A stretch of DNA of 64,000 nt from Campylorhamphus procurvoides (lineage: Eukaryota > Chordata > Aves > Passeriformes > Dendrocolaptidae). A program made the position numbers and the translations under genes. Shown in pieces: positions 26,310-39,130 of this stretch; positions within the stretch are counted from its first letter, which is position 1, and every line of letters begins with the position of its first letter. The DNA lies in NCBI GenBank assembly GCA_013396655.1, contig WBMV01005965.1:1056193-1120192 (forward strand). Direction: 5' to 3'. The notes below the pieces were generated by a model that was not told the DNA's origin, made no database searches, and saw nothing but the letters and a program-made list of their open reading frames with translations.

Positions 26310-26859
26310 CAAAACAGGAAAAAAAATCTGTCCAAATTGCGTGATTGAGATGTTTAGAATCCCTGTGAATGTTCAGAGGTTAACAATGCTATTATATATA
26401 AATTAAAGCTTTGAACCAAAAGTTTGGAGTGTTTAACTTATGTACATAGCATTTGTGGACTTAAAAGGTCCATATTTTATTAGGATTATGGACAGTATAA
26501 TCTGTTGAGCTACTGACATGTCATAATTAAATATAATTAAACTACTTAATGATTAAATATAGTTGAAATATTTTAATAATTTTGGTGGTAGCTGCTTCTT
26601 TTCACTGGTTTAAAGAACTTCTCCATCAAGGTCTCTCCCATTTGTTCTGTGATGAAACACTTCGATACTATAACATGAATTTCTTTTGGAATTCTTGATA
26701 TTGTAAACACTTGAGCTATTCTTTATGGCAAAAAGAAGATGACAATAAGAAGAAAATCATTCAGCTGGAGGTTTCTCTGAAATCAGCCTCAGTGATTTGA
26801 CAAAACAACTTAAAAAAATCTCTAAACAGGAAGTGTTTTGAGTTTGTCAAAAAACTGTC

Positions 26860-27308
26860 CGAGACCTGGGAGGGCCACAAAGATGGTGAAGGGCTTTGAG
26901 GGGAAGCCATGTAAGGAGCAGCTGAGATCACTTGGTCTGTTCAGCCTGGAGAAGAGGAGACTGAGGGGAGACCTCATTGCAGTTACAACTTCCTTGTGAG
27001 GGGAAGAGGAGGGGCAGGCACTGATCTCTTCTCTGTGATGACCAATGACAGGACCCAAGGGAATAGCCTGAAGTTGTGTCAGGGGAGGTTTAGGTTGGAT
27101 ATTGGGAAAGGTTCTTCCCCCAGAGGATTATTTTGCACTGGAAGAGGCTCCCCAGGACAGTGATCACAGCACCAAGCCTGACAGAGTTCAAGAAGCACTT
27201 AGTCAATGACCTCAGGCACATGGGGTCTGTGCAGGGCCAAAAGTTGGACTTCATGATCCTTGTGGGTCCCTTGGAACTAAGGATATTATATGATATCTGC
27301 ATATAACA
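26860..27308 (+). mobile_element. CR1 LINE 3' end, sense
   Basis: A run of CR1 3' blocks in order: agggccacaaagatggtgaa, ggtctgttcagcctggagaa, ggaggggcaggcactgatct, gacaggacccaagggaatag, aggtttaggttggatattgg, gcaccaagcctgacagagtt, and a tail with gtgggtcccttggaactaag. This is a 5'-truncated copy of the commonest avian retroposon, covering the end of ORF2 and the 3' UTR with no coding capacity left. An inverted relative lies at 47405-47837. Confidence 0.88.
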
Positions 27309-29931
27309 TTAAAGTTTATTTTCTATTATTCATCTTTTTTTCCCCTGTGAGACATTATTTTTGATTTTTCTACAATGTTTAGGAAAAAATTAATGTCTTA
27401 ATAAGTCTTCAGTTATAACTGAAAATGTTCTGTTTTCTTTTGGAAACACGTAGGAAAATGGGAATATAATTATTAGAAAATAATTGTAACTTCTAATTAG
27501 ATGCTCAGTAACTCATTTAATGTGTTATTTTTTGTAATTAGGCACTCTGACAAGTTTCTTATCATCATTGCCTTTTAAATTTGTTTAAAATAACTACTTT
27601 TATGAGAACTGCAATTAAACAGTGAAGAACCAACTTACTGTGGACTAAATTAATGAAAAATCCAATTAATGAAAAGGTTTTATTTAAAGACATAGAATTT
27701 TATTGAATTATGGAATTGGGTAAGTTGAATTTTGCTCCAGATTGTGTCTCCATGCAGACACATTCCTGAACTTCTGCTTTCTGCCCTCTAATTAGTAAAT
27801 CAACTTCCCTTTTGTATCATTTAGGGTTCGTGCCTCAACTGTTGATTCTCAAGGTTGTCACATGTACTTTCATACAGCAAGATGCATGATCCTGTCTGCA
27901 GAGAGGGATGTTCCTCGACATGTGGTTTTAATGCATATAGTGCATCTTCAATGCAAAATACCAGTATACTAAAAAGAAATTATATTTTCAGTGTAGAGAG
28001 AAATGACACTGAATTATAGTCTTAAAAAGATTTAGAGCTAGAGTTCATTGAGTATTTATTAAGTCTATTTCAGTTGTACAGCTGAACAAGGAACAAGGTT
28101 TCAGCAAATTAATTTTTCTCTTACCGGCACTTGTATTTTTATAAACAGATGTTTTTCAAGACTAAATTAAGAGCTGGTAAACTATGTACCTTAATTGCAA
28201 AAATATTTGTGTTTTTTCCACCTATTCAGTGATTATATAAGCATTGTTAATAAAGCAATGAAACTTTTATGACAAACAGTTAATAAAAACTGAAATAGCC
28301 AGTTAAAAATGAGCGAATATTTTTCATAAAAACTGCCTCTCTCTCTCTTAAACTGTTTGTCTTAATCCATTAGGCCATTTAGAAAAATAACTTCAAAGGA
28401 TGTAAGTTTGAAAATAATGCATATATTATAAATATACATATAATAATGCATATTATAAATTATAAGTAGCAGATTTTTTTCATGGTGAGTGTAGTGGCAT
28501 GTTATAGATGCTATTTTCTATGACTCCTAAGGGAATGTAGCAACTTATATCTTTTACCATAGTTAGGACTATGGAGAGATGAAGTTATGTTGTGAGTCTG
28601 CTTGAATTGTGAAACCAAATAAGGTCTATTGAATCCAGCTGAGGAACTCTTTTTCTAAGGTTGCAGAGTTCCTCAGATGGATCCCTTAACAGAGAATAAT
28701 GTTCATCAGGATGCTGAGGGTTAGATTTCTGTACATTGTGTACTTAATGGCTCAAACCTTAGGAAAAAGTAAGTTTTCTATCAAAAGTTCTGCATTAATG
28801 TGCTGTTAGGAATAGGGTTGGAATGTCACCTTTTTATATTGCAGTCTTGCTCTATGTTTTCAAATAATTTGCTTATTCTTTCTGAATGAAGACAAATAGG
28901 TTAACCATCCTGGGGCAAAGATGTGCGTGTAAAAATAACAGATGAATAGAGTTCATTGACAGGGCATGGCTTTTTCTAAATGTAGTCAGCTCTTAGCTGA
29001 AGTTATATAATGTAAGCAGAGAGCAGAACTATGTCATCTTCATAAGTTAGTCTTTCAGTCTTCTGACTGCAGCTTAATTAATTTAACATTGACTTTGTGA
29101 ATTTATCATCTCGGTGTAGTCAGTAGATTAGTATTTAGACTTCATTTGGTTGGCAACTGCTAGTGAGTATTAAGAAAATATCCAGACTTTGCTATAGTTC
29201 CCCTTCCCCACTTTCCACACAAAAGAAATATTTTGAGACATTTGGCTCTATTTTTTTCCCCTGAAGAATGATCTTTTTACTTGCAGTGAGCAAGTGCTAA
29301 ACTTATGGAAGATCAGTGTTAAAATCATAAGCTAAAGGTCCAGAGATGTGGATTTTTACTGTTTGTTGACTCTCAACAGTGTCCCGGGGCAAGTCATTCA
29401 TTCTAACTCTCATTATCTACCTATACAATAGAATTTGGAATCCTTATTTTCATGTGTAGAATTTCTGAGAAGAAGCACTTACATAAGTACTTGTGGCATT
29501 ATATAACGCGTGAGTTGTGCTGTTGCCAGATACTTCAGAGAAGAAAGTTGGCTCTGCTTAACCTGTTAGCAAAAAGATGTTCTGCTGTAAATATTGCCAC
29601 CATTTAAGTTCAAGCTAGAGTTTCTGTGTTTCCTTTCTTTAGGCAATTCAGCCTGATAAAGAACAGATGTAATATTTCCAGCATGTTTCCCCAACTTGTA
29701 CATGATAATATCTACCTCTGCACTGAGGTTTGGCTATGCCTGTTATTAAATATGTATCCTGATTGCTTTCAATATTGCTGATTTCCAATAATTTAGAAAT
29801 TTAATTTGTTCTAATTGCTTTCAAGTTTATGAAATATCTGAGTAACTTAGCCCTTTAAACATAATTCAAGACAAAAACCCCTTAAACATGAAATTGAAAT
29901 ACAAAATGCATAAATGGAGATAAAACTGAAA

Positions 29932-29955
29932 ATTGTTATCCATGAGGATAACAAT
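29932..29955. repeat. Short hairpin, 10 bp stem
   Basis: attgttatcc, loop atga, ggataacaat. A perfect stem but short; no function is implied. Confidence 0.6.
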
Positions 29956-30040
29956 ATCCAGTGTTATTCTGGCTGGGAAGTCAGGGCAGAGGGACACACC
30001 CCCAAATGTAATCTACAGTGCACAGGTTTTATTACAACGC

Positions 30041-30079
30041 AACTACATATAGTTTCTGCATTGTGGTCTATATGTAGTT
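30041..30079. repeat. Inverted repeat, 12 bp arms
   Basis: aactacatatag and its exact reverse complement ctatatgtagtt, separated by 15 bases. Confidence 0.75.
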
Positions 30080-31489
30080 TCTGAGTTGCTGTCTCAGTGA
30101 CTGCAGTGCTGACCTGCAGCTGCATTATGCAGATCTGTAAACAAACCTTGATGTTTATTTGACTGAAGTGACCTTTTATTTATTTTTTTAAACTACTGGA
30201 AACTAATATGAAACTGATTGGAAACCTCCCTTTGAAGTGTAAGCTTTTCCTTGAAGATTTTTATCATGGTAGAGTTTTTAGATGGCAGAGTTCCCTTTCA
30301 AAAATAGTGCCATCCAAATTAGAACAAACTATTTTAAGGGTGGAGTTGATATCTATCATTACCCCTGAACAGGAGGACAGGTTCCTCAGTATTGCAGAGG
30401 CACTGCCTCTGCATCCTCTTGCATCAAATATATTGTTTATTTTCAGCTCTCAGTTTTATTTCTCTTATTTAATATCATATGCTTGGAACAGCTTCTCAAT
30501 ATCTGTATCATTTGTTGGTGCAGTAGTATCAGGGAACACAGGACTGTGTGACTTTTTTTAAAGTAAATAAAGAATAAATTCTTTCAATTTTTCTAAAATT
30601 ATGAAACTCAATATTGAACTTTGCTTTCTGGTGTGCAAATTCACAATTCTGTCATTTATTAGTGTTGAAAAATTATAAAAATGTTTTTTTCAAAGAAAAT
30701 TTTAATCTGCATAAATAAACCTGAAAATAGTGGAACCAAGGTAGTGTTGAGCTGCTCTGTTACACTTATCATAATGCAGTTCCCATGGAGTCTTTATACA
30801 CACAAGTATTGTTGTGGAGACTGGTAGAACTTCCCAATAATTAAGGTTCTCAAGCTGCTCTGCCTTACAGAGTCCTGCTTCCAAGTGCTCATAATCAAGT
30901 GCTTGCAGTATGAAAAATCACTTACTAGAAATAGTAGCATCTATTTCTGTGGTTTGGTGTTTTTTTTAATTATTTTTCTCCTTGTTTGGGTTTTTTTTAT
31001 CAGTCTGAGATAATTTTTTTTTAGTTCATCCAGAGGAGGTCAGATGTTACTGAGCTCAAATACAGGATAGAAAAAGAAGTCATATCATTAAGGAAATTGA
31101 TCTCATTTTCTGGTGTACTTCTTGGTAGCATAGAAAGAAGAAAAACATAGAAAAAAGAATAAAAAGGCTAAAAGCCTCTGCTTGCTTAAGCTTAGTAAAG
31201 AAATAATGGAGTAATGGAACAATGGAGCTTGGTTATGCCCAGGGAAGATTGTTTAAATTTTCTTTGAGTAGCTAGAAGTCTGATGACTGTCTGTTTTACG
31301 TAAGTTAGACCTCTTGCGCCTCCTGTGTGTTAATGAACTGTTTAAACTCCCTCTACAGTGAATAATTAAATACACCCCAGCCCTGGTGGGAGTAGATATT
31401 CCTTGAAATGGGTTGCTCAAGATGGTGATGAAGTCAGGCACTGTATTGACAGCTGAGAACTCAATGTTGTGTGTGCTGCTGGTGATCTG

Positions 31490-32100
31490 CTGTCATTTAA
31501 GATATGTGGAGGAAGAAGCTATGACAAAGTAGAAGGAACAAAAGGCAGGTGATGTATCAGTGACAGGAGTGGGACTGAAGAGGGAAGGAGGAAGACTGAG
31601 TGGGACTTGATGACTGGTTGAAAAGATTGTCTGCTGAAGGCAGGCAGGCAGTAAGGGACTAACAATTTGTCTGGGACAAGAAGATGGTGACAAGGGAGAA
31701 GTAGGCACCTGCTAGTTGATCTTGAAAATTATGGCAGAAAATTGTGTGGTTTTTGCAGGGAGAATTGATAGAAGAACCAGTGAAGTGAGACTGGGAATGA
31801 AGGCTCACAAGAGAGATCTGTAGAGTAGTGGGCTGTCTGGGGAGAACCAAACTGCTGGACAAAGATCCAGAGAGAGGAAAGTGTGGGGCCAGGAAATGAG
31901 GAAAGAACCAAGTTTTAGGAGTTGTGGTGAGTTTTTGGAAAGAATACTAATGCTGGCTGATGTGGGAAGAGGTTGAGCAAGTGCAAAAGCCAAAAGACCC
32001 TGCTTAGGCTTTGTAGGTCTGAGGAGAACCTTCTGAAGCAGGAGAAGGTCTTAATTCTGAGTGATAAGGTAGGCTGTAATTGGGTCAGGAAGCTGGTTTG
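31490..32100. repeat. GA-rich block of unknown origin
   Basis: About 600 bases with purines strongly enriched on the + strand (for example gactgaagagggaaggagga), unlike the AT-rich intron around it. It ends just before a CR1 fragment. Several overlapping minus-strand open frames of 60 to 71 codons exist only because stop codons are rare in the pyrimidine-rich complement. I do not recognise a repeat family. Confidence 0.5.
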
Positions 32101-32119
32101 GCTAGGTGAGAGATATTGA

Positions 32120-32335
32120 ATCTTGGGCTTGGGCTTGGGTTCGAATGGACGTTAAAGATGGTCTAGTTCCAACTCCCCTGCCATAGGCAGGGACACCTTC
32201 CACTGGACTAGGTTGATCATAACCCCACCCAACCTGGCCCTGAACTCTTCCAGAGATGGGACATCCAGTCTCTCTGGGCAAACTGTTCCAGTTTATCACT
32301 GCCCTCACAGTAAAGAATTTCTTATGATATAGTGG
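32120..32335 (-). mobile_element. CR1 LINE 3' fragment, antisense
   Basis: The reverse complement reads as a CR1 3' end. On the + strand the blocks are agatggtctagttccaactc, ccataggcagggacacctt, cactggactaggttgatcat, cctggccctgaactcttcca and tcacagtaaagaatttctta. It is a truncated copy of about 215 bp from a different CR1 subtype than the one at 26860-27308. Confidence 0.85.
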
Positions 32336-34518
32336 GAAAAATTTGGAAAGGAAAAGAGTGGTAGAGGCCTGGAGCAATTTGGTTAAATAACTATTATCAG
32401 TAACTATCCAGGAAACCCCTTGTATTAAGACACAGCAGTCACACGTGGTGTGCTAACAGCCAATTCCTGTTGTGATTTTTGTATTAATTTACATGACGGA
32501 TGTCTAAAGAAAAGGTTTTGAGGTGAACCACATGAACTACAAATCACTGTCACTGTGGATTTTTTTTCTCTTTTATTTTTTTCCAAATATAGGAAAATTA
32601 CATATAAATTATATAAAAATAATTTTCTTAAACTTTGAAAAATCACAGTGATTAGAAAATGCAAAAATCATGGCACTGGTATATTTTTATGAAACCTCTT
32701 AAGTATACAGTCACACTGGCTTTTTATGGAATGCTATTTCAGTGATGATAAAAGTTTGATGGATGTGTCAGGGCTGAGTAGCAGAGAAGCCGTGGAATGC
32801 AGCAACTTTGAAGATGCAATTTCAGGCTGGGAATTGCATTTGGAGGATTGATGGTATAATGCTTAGTTAATTATTTTCCTGAAGAATGAGATCCTGTACC
32901 AAACACTGCTGTGGAATTTGCTGAGCAGATCATCTTGTATAGGCTTGCTTTCAATAGGTCAGTACTCATCCCTTGCTGGGAATATTCCTTACTGGAGTTG
33001 TGTCTCTTGCATCTCCTCTAGCTTTCTGCTAGAGGTTAAAGTCTCAGAGTTGTTTAGTCCTAATGCTGCAACTGAGGTGAATGTAAGATTTGCCTTGAAC
33101 ATTGAACTACATATAATGCAGTCTACAGTGGGAATGGAAAAGGTCACTGTCGCCTTAACTTGAGCATCTTAAATTAATGAAAATTTCTTAGTGTAATCTA
33201 CGTACCTCCACTGCTCATTGGAAAATGGACTCTAATGCTACTTCCTGGGGGCTTTGAGAAAATGAATTCATTAATATTTGTTGTGTTTTGTGAAATACTG
33301 TGGTTGGTAGCAAGAGCAAAGCCTGTGAGAAAATTAATAATTCTCTTTTCAAAGCTTTGAGGAATTGAGACTGCAGACTGAAGATTGAGGGGAAAACAAA
33401 GCACTGAGCAGTTGTTGACAAAGTGAACTCCTTTATTCTGTATATACAATGAGGCAGCACACGTGGAAAAAACTGTACAAGATCATGCCATTGAAGACTG
33501 TCACACCAGAAGCCATTCTTTTTCCATAGGGCACTTTGCTTGATGTTTCCTAACTTTTGGTGCTTGCTTCTGTGAAATTAGTATTTTGTTAATGAAAACT
33601 CTGGTGACTAATCATACAAAATGGTAAATATTTGGAAGCATAGTAGCTTATGTGCTTTTTGTGTTTAGAGTGCAGAAGAAAGGCTGCTACAAAGAGGGGG
33701 AATGCAAACTACTCCCATCTACCCTCTGTGGGTTCCTTGTGCTTTCCTGCCATGCATCTGCAGTTACCCAAGTTCTACCCAAGTGGTAGAAGAGTAAATG
33801 GTTTTCGATGGCTGAGTTGTAATGGTGGTTTCTGAGTGTCTGTGGGGTTTAGCTTCTACTCTTCTTTTTCTGACGGCCCACTTATGCTGAGTGGAGGGGT
33901 AGGAATTAGTTAGTGTGTTTCTGGCAATTCTCTATCAATGAAAAAATTCTTTGCTTTTGAATTTGCTGACCAACTGTTTAAATTACTTCAGAGAAATGCA
34001 AAGAAAGCAGCACTTTGTTGTACTTCAAACCCATTGGAAATCTCCTGAGCTTTGCCTGCTTTGGGTCAAAAGTTAGATCACAACTTTTTGTTCTTCAGTG
34101 TGAGTTTACCCATGTTTATTCAAATTTGTTCAAAGTATTCCTAGATGTTTCAGTGAGTATAGATATACAGACACTTTCAGACATAAACACAAAAATCTAA
34201 TGTTATAAAAACTTTACACAGGTGCAGTTATTCCTTGTAGTTCTTTCCATTATCTTCCTTCCTTGTGAATAAATATTTGCATTAGTTTTGAGAGTTTCAG
34301 AATACTTTTTCAATGATTCAGGTAATTTAGTGGAAATGACACCTCATAACTAGGAAGTTAACAAGTGGTTATTTTTTGTTTCTAGAGGTAGTGTATCTAG
34401 TTTAACCTTTGAATTTTTGCTGAAGCTTGCTAATTCCTCCTTTTTTTTAATGCAAAATGTTTTCTCCTTCCTAATTAAAAAAAAAAAACAAAAAGGAAAG
34501 AAAGGAAAATGAGTATAG

Positions 34519-34539
34519 TTTATTTATTTATTTATTTAG
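34519..34539. repeat. (TTTA)n microsatellite
   Basis: About five TTTA units in a T/A-rich stretch. Confidence 0.8.
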
Positions 34540-37378
34540 TTTGTTTTCTTTATTTATAAATACAATTACATTTTTGGATATTTTCCTTCTAAAGATAGGA
34601 AAATATCCATTATGACCATCTTCCTGTTTTGCTTTGTCTGGTCGCAGAATGACTGAGGAAAACTAAAGCATATAAATCCCTCCCTTTGTCCCCCCACACA
34701 CTGATATATTCTCACTTGTGTACCTGCCACGGGACTGGTGTCTGTTCAAGACTTGGAACATCTCAGAGGTTCTTGGGTCATTGAGCATAGGTGCCTAAAT
34801 GGTTTGAAATTGCTTTTGTCCTGAACATTTTAGTAATTTTAAGTCAGAGAGAAATGGGAAATAGCAAGGGCTGTCAAAGTCTTTGTGTACAGGAAAGAAA
34901 ATAGCCTCCATCTATCTCTGCACCTGCTGGTACTCACAAATCTGGGGGATTGTGGTTGATGCTGCTGTTGTGTGCAGTACTTAAGCATTCTGGGAAATGC
35001 TCTGCTTTTCTACATTGTTCTCAAAATCTACCAGAAAATAGTCTTCCTTTATTATTTTTCTTTTGCTGTTCTCTCTATTTGGAATGGTCTGAAATTGAAG
35101 GCAGAGTCATCAAACTGCAAATAGAAATACATATAGATAGTTAAAGTGTCAGTACTGACACACCTTAGGCAAGAGGAAACCTGAAGAGAAAATTCCTGTT
35201 TCTTTACATTTTTCTCTTTGCACACATGCATGTTTTGGAGAACAGAAACTTTCATGTAGACTGTGAAACTTAAAATATATCATCCAGTTATTCAGAGCTG
35301 TTGTAAATGCATCTATACTGCTGCAATCACTGCTGCAGGGTTCTTGTGAAAATTACCATCTGATTCCTAAGCTCTTCAGTGAGCTTAAATACACTGTGTT
35401 CTTCTTGAATACCTAGGGACAGAGTTGTGATTGTTATTTTTCTGCAGAATAGTATAGATATGAAAATACCCCATTAAGTTCCTTTGAGAAACTTGCAGCA
35501 TTCTCAGAGATTGGAGTCTTCGAGTTTTTCCTTGAACAACTGCCCGTAGACTGTAGCGTTAACCTGTGTTCATAAAATAGCATGATTTAACTCTGAAAAG
35601 AGATAAAAAACCTATTGCAGGTTTAGGAGATTATCTGTCCAGTAGAAGGAGAATTAAATCTACCTTTTTGTTTGAGCTTGGACATCAGTGCAGAAAAAAA
35701 CATTATTTGGTTGAGACAGCCTGCATTTAGTGGGAAAGACCCATATCAAAATTAGAATAGACAGCAGGATTCCTGAACCCAACTTATCTCTGCTTTGCAA
35801 ATGTTTTTACTGCATACCTGAAAGACATGCTATGCATGTGGTCCGGTCCCCAACCTGCTACTTCTGCCACATGCTCTGATATGACAGCTAGTAAAGATTG
35901 TTCTGAAAGTACAAACCCAAGCAGATAAAATCCAAATAAGTTATAGACAAAGAATAGATTGCTTTAAAATAAGATTAAAGTGTAGCACTGAAAAGTTATG
36001 CAGTGCCTGGATAAATAACTGCATCACTAATCTTGTGGTATTTTTGTCAATATATTTGATATAATTGAATCCTTGGATATCCACTGACAGAGTATTTTAT
36101 CTACACCATCAAAACCTCCTTGAATGGTTCCAGGGGATGAACACCCTAGTTTATGGAATTTTAAATGGTAGGACCCTTGCTGTCAATTGTAAATTTAAGG
36201 ATGCTACAAAGAATCTAGGAAAGAAGGGAATTGCTGCTGTGGTGGTCATGTGTTGTATGAGGTAATTTAAATCATATTTTTTAAAGTTATAATTCCCTGG
36301 TGACTCATCTTCAGATATCTGGTTTATAATCAGAGCAGCAACTGGAGTCAGATGAATGGATGAAAATAACAGGTGCACTGAAGAGAGATGTCAGCAATGT
36401 ATTTTTGTTCAGTGTCCTGTCTATGAAAACAGAACACTAATTCAATTGATACCATTGCGTGTGAAAATAAATTCATTAACATGTACAAAGGACATAGTTA
36501 CAAGAAGTGCTTTATTGATGGGAGGATCTAAATGACAGAGGAGTTATCCCCTTCCTCTTTTGTCTACACTGAATGATGAGTTTTCCTCAAAAAGTAATAT
36601 TCCTGCTTTGCTCTAGTGGTTGAATTGCCCGTTGTCACTGACTGGATCTGTGCAGTGATCTCAGAGGAAACTGTACAAAATTAGGGCCTGCAGGGGAAAA
36701 ATGGGACTGGAGCTGTGCTGCAGATTCTAATCTCTCATCTTGTTCTGCCATTCACTATGTTCTAGTACTGCAAGAAGGGCAAAATAAGAAGTGAAGACCT
36801 GATTTGTTCATTAATGTTGTCCATTACATGTGCTGAGTAACACTGGTGCAGTGTAAACATGGCTTTTGTGAGATGCATTACTTTGCATGTCATTAGCTGG
36901 TAGGGCAGCCTTCTAAATGAGCTGATGTGTTGTGTCTTGTACTGCTGTCCAGCTAGATGATGTGCAGGCAGGAAGACAGAACTTGGCACATGCCATTGGA
37001 AATCTACTGTCTTCTGACCTCCACTGATACTATTATGTTATATATTTTATCCAGAAGTTGTTAATTTTGGTCATAACACATGAAAATAAGAGATCGTATA
37101 CTACTCTGTGAACACAGTTACTGTCCAGTAGATGAAGATAGTGTTCTGATAAAAGTGTCTAAATGTTACTGCACTTGAAAAATTATTACGTAATAAGGAT
37201 AAGCAGTGTACTTCAAAATGGCTGCTTATTCACAGAACACTTCGTTCCATAATCTTATATCAGGTTATGTTGTTTGGCACTGACAGTGTATCATGGAACA
37301 GACTAATGGTATAAGACAAAGGAGTTTGTATGGTTGCAATATATTATACTTTGAGATAAGAGTTTCTGATATGATATG

Positions 37379-37640
37379 TGTGCTGGTTTAGAGGTAAACG
37401 GGCAGGAGAAATGGACCCACCACAAGAGAGATTTTAAGTCAGAGTTACAATTTAATGAAAGATATTACCATAAATTCACTGACACAAAGAGAAAAAACCG
37501 CTTCCACCTCACCAGAACCCAGCANCACAGAACTAGCTAGAACAAGCCCACACAAGGAATTCTGAGAAGAGAAAGCACCTGTGGCACTGACTATAAAGAT
37601 CTGCAACATTGTCAGAAGATAGGGAGTAACAGAGCAAAGG
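37379..37640 (-). mobile_element. Possible ERV LTR 3' portion, antisense
   Basis: Begins tgtgctggtttagaggtaaa. It has gtcagagttacaatttaatg further in, giving an ATTAAA signal when read on the minus strand. Both blocks resemble 3' ends of avian ERV LTRs that I remember. The far boundary and any target-site duplication could not be found, and an N lies at 37525. Tentative. Confidence 0.4.
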
Positions 37641-38221
37641 AAGATCATCTCTTGGATGCTTAGGTAGGAAGTGAGCCTTTCAGGGAAAGATCATTTCTGA
37701 TTTGCTTAGATCTTAAAAGCTGCACAAGAATATATTTTGTGAACTCTCTTAAGTGCCTTACAAAGTCAGTAGTTTGCTTACTTAACTTCGTTGCTTTGCT
37801 GGCAGTTTTAGGAAGCCAGTAGCCTACAAGAAATATTCAAGTGGTGAGTTACACTTGAAATACAGGTTCAAGTCATATCCCGATATTCCAACTTTGTGGA
37901 AAACCCCATGGTCTGTAGGGGAAGAACACAAGTGTAAGAACCCTGCAGCATTAAGCAATAAATGTGTGATATGGTCTAAGACTCCAAGCAACTGACTGTT
38001 CTGTAGTGTTTCTATGTGTTTCTTTGAAGCAAATATGCTGTCCGTATTCTAGCTTTATTTCTAATGTCTCCTGAAGACTACCCAGGTCTGACTTTGTGTT
38101 TACTTATACAGTCTGTGGGCTCAATTTATGTATGAAAGAGAGAAGAGAATGTTTGATATTATTAGTGTAAGGAGATTTTTAATTAATCCCAAACACAAGT
38201 CTCTCTCTTTCCTGGTTTTAG

Positions 38222-38321
38222 CATCTCTCTTATGGCAATGGTAGCTTACATGTTGACGCAGCCTTCCAGCAGACACTCTGGAGTGTAGCACCGATCAGTT
38301 CAGGAAGTGAAGTTGCCCAAG
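38222..38321 (+). CDS. RYR2: RYR2 exon 9
   Basis: 100 nt between ctggttttag and gtaaga. It encodes HLSYGNGSLHVDAAFQQTLW, SVAPISSGSEVAQ plus the first base of a Gly codon, human residues 193-226 as recalled. Val stands at 223 where I recall Ala. It closes beta-trefoil domain A (about residue 217) and begins domain B. It starts in phase 0 and ends in phase 1, matching exon 10. Confidence 0.97.
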
Positions 38322-39100
38322 GTAAGATTGACTCAACTTTAATTACTGAAAGACTGATGGCAAATGAAATACTTTAAAAATCAAATTTTTATGCAAAGTG
38401 TGGGAGTAGATTTCTCTTATGTAAACATTCAATGCAATAAATATACGAATGTTCTGAAAACAGAGGGGAGGTTATATTGAAAACTACAGTGATAGTTTTC
38501 TATTTTTCTATTTTTACTGAATACTGAACAGCTCATTCAAATCTCATTTTGATAAAGGTATAGTAACATAATATTTTTTTTAAAAGGCTTTTAGTCCTGG
38601 TTTAAAATATTATTTCAAATTGTCCCGATGTATTCAGTAATGATTGCATATTTTTAAGACTGAATAAAAAACGGGCAAGGTGCTTTGAAGCAGGATATGA
38701 ATCCTAAGAGCAAAGACAGGGAATGGTTTTTGTGGGTAACATATGGTTGGGAAGAAAAACAAGAGGAAGGGAAAGACAGAACAGCTTTCAAGAATTATTT
38801 TTTTATTAAGGAATTGGGAAGGGGTCTTTTTAATGAATTTTCTGACATTGAAAGGACAAAGTTCCCTGAATATACACCATGCAGGTTCCATAGAGAAGGT
38901 AAAACCAGTCTTTTTCTGAAAAATCTGTCATAATGTAAAATCTAATGATTTCTAATTTCCTACAGCCTGATTGTTTTGAGTGCGTGTTGTAATAGAACCT
39001 TAAGGAGGCTAAAGCTGCAGGTCCTTTCTTTGCTTATATCCTGGGATTTTAGGATACTATTGTTTTAACAGGCAATACACTGAAATTTCACATCACTTAT

Positions 39101-39130
39101 TTTTATCTGGCACAATTGTGCCAGATAAAA
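39101..39130. repeat. Perfect 30 bp palindrome
   Basis: ttttatctggcacaa is followed with no spacer by its exact reverse complement. This is long for a chance perfect palindrome in unique intron sequence. The surroundings are AT-rich and no transposon body is attached. Confidence 0.9.

Noticed and set aside
30208..30561. 117-codon + strand open frame in intron 8
   Set aside because: No recognisable domain, no similarity I know of, ordinary intron composition and no supporting signals. Its length is possible by chance in 64 kb.
31493..31993. Several overlapping minus-strand open frames
   Set aside because: Multiple frames open at once in a pyrimidine-rich strand, which indicates scarcity of stop codons and not a gene.
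38634..38933. Overlapping open frames on both strands in intron 9
   Set aside because: The + frame reads a purine-rich stretch and the minus frame its complement. No splice signals or domains were seen.
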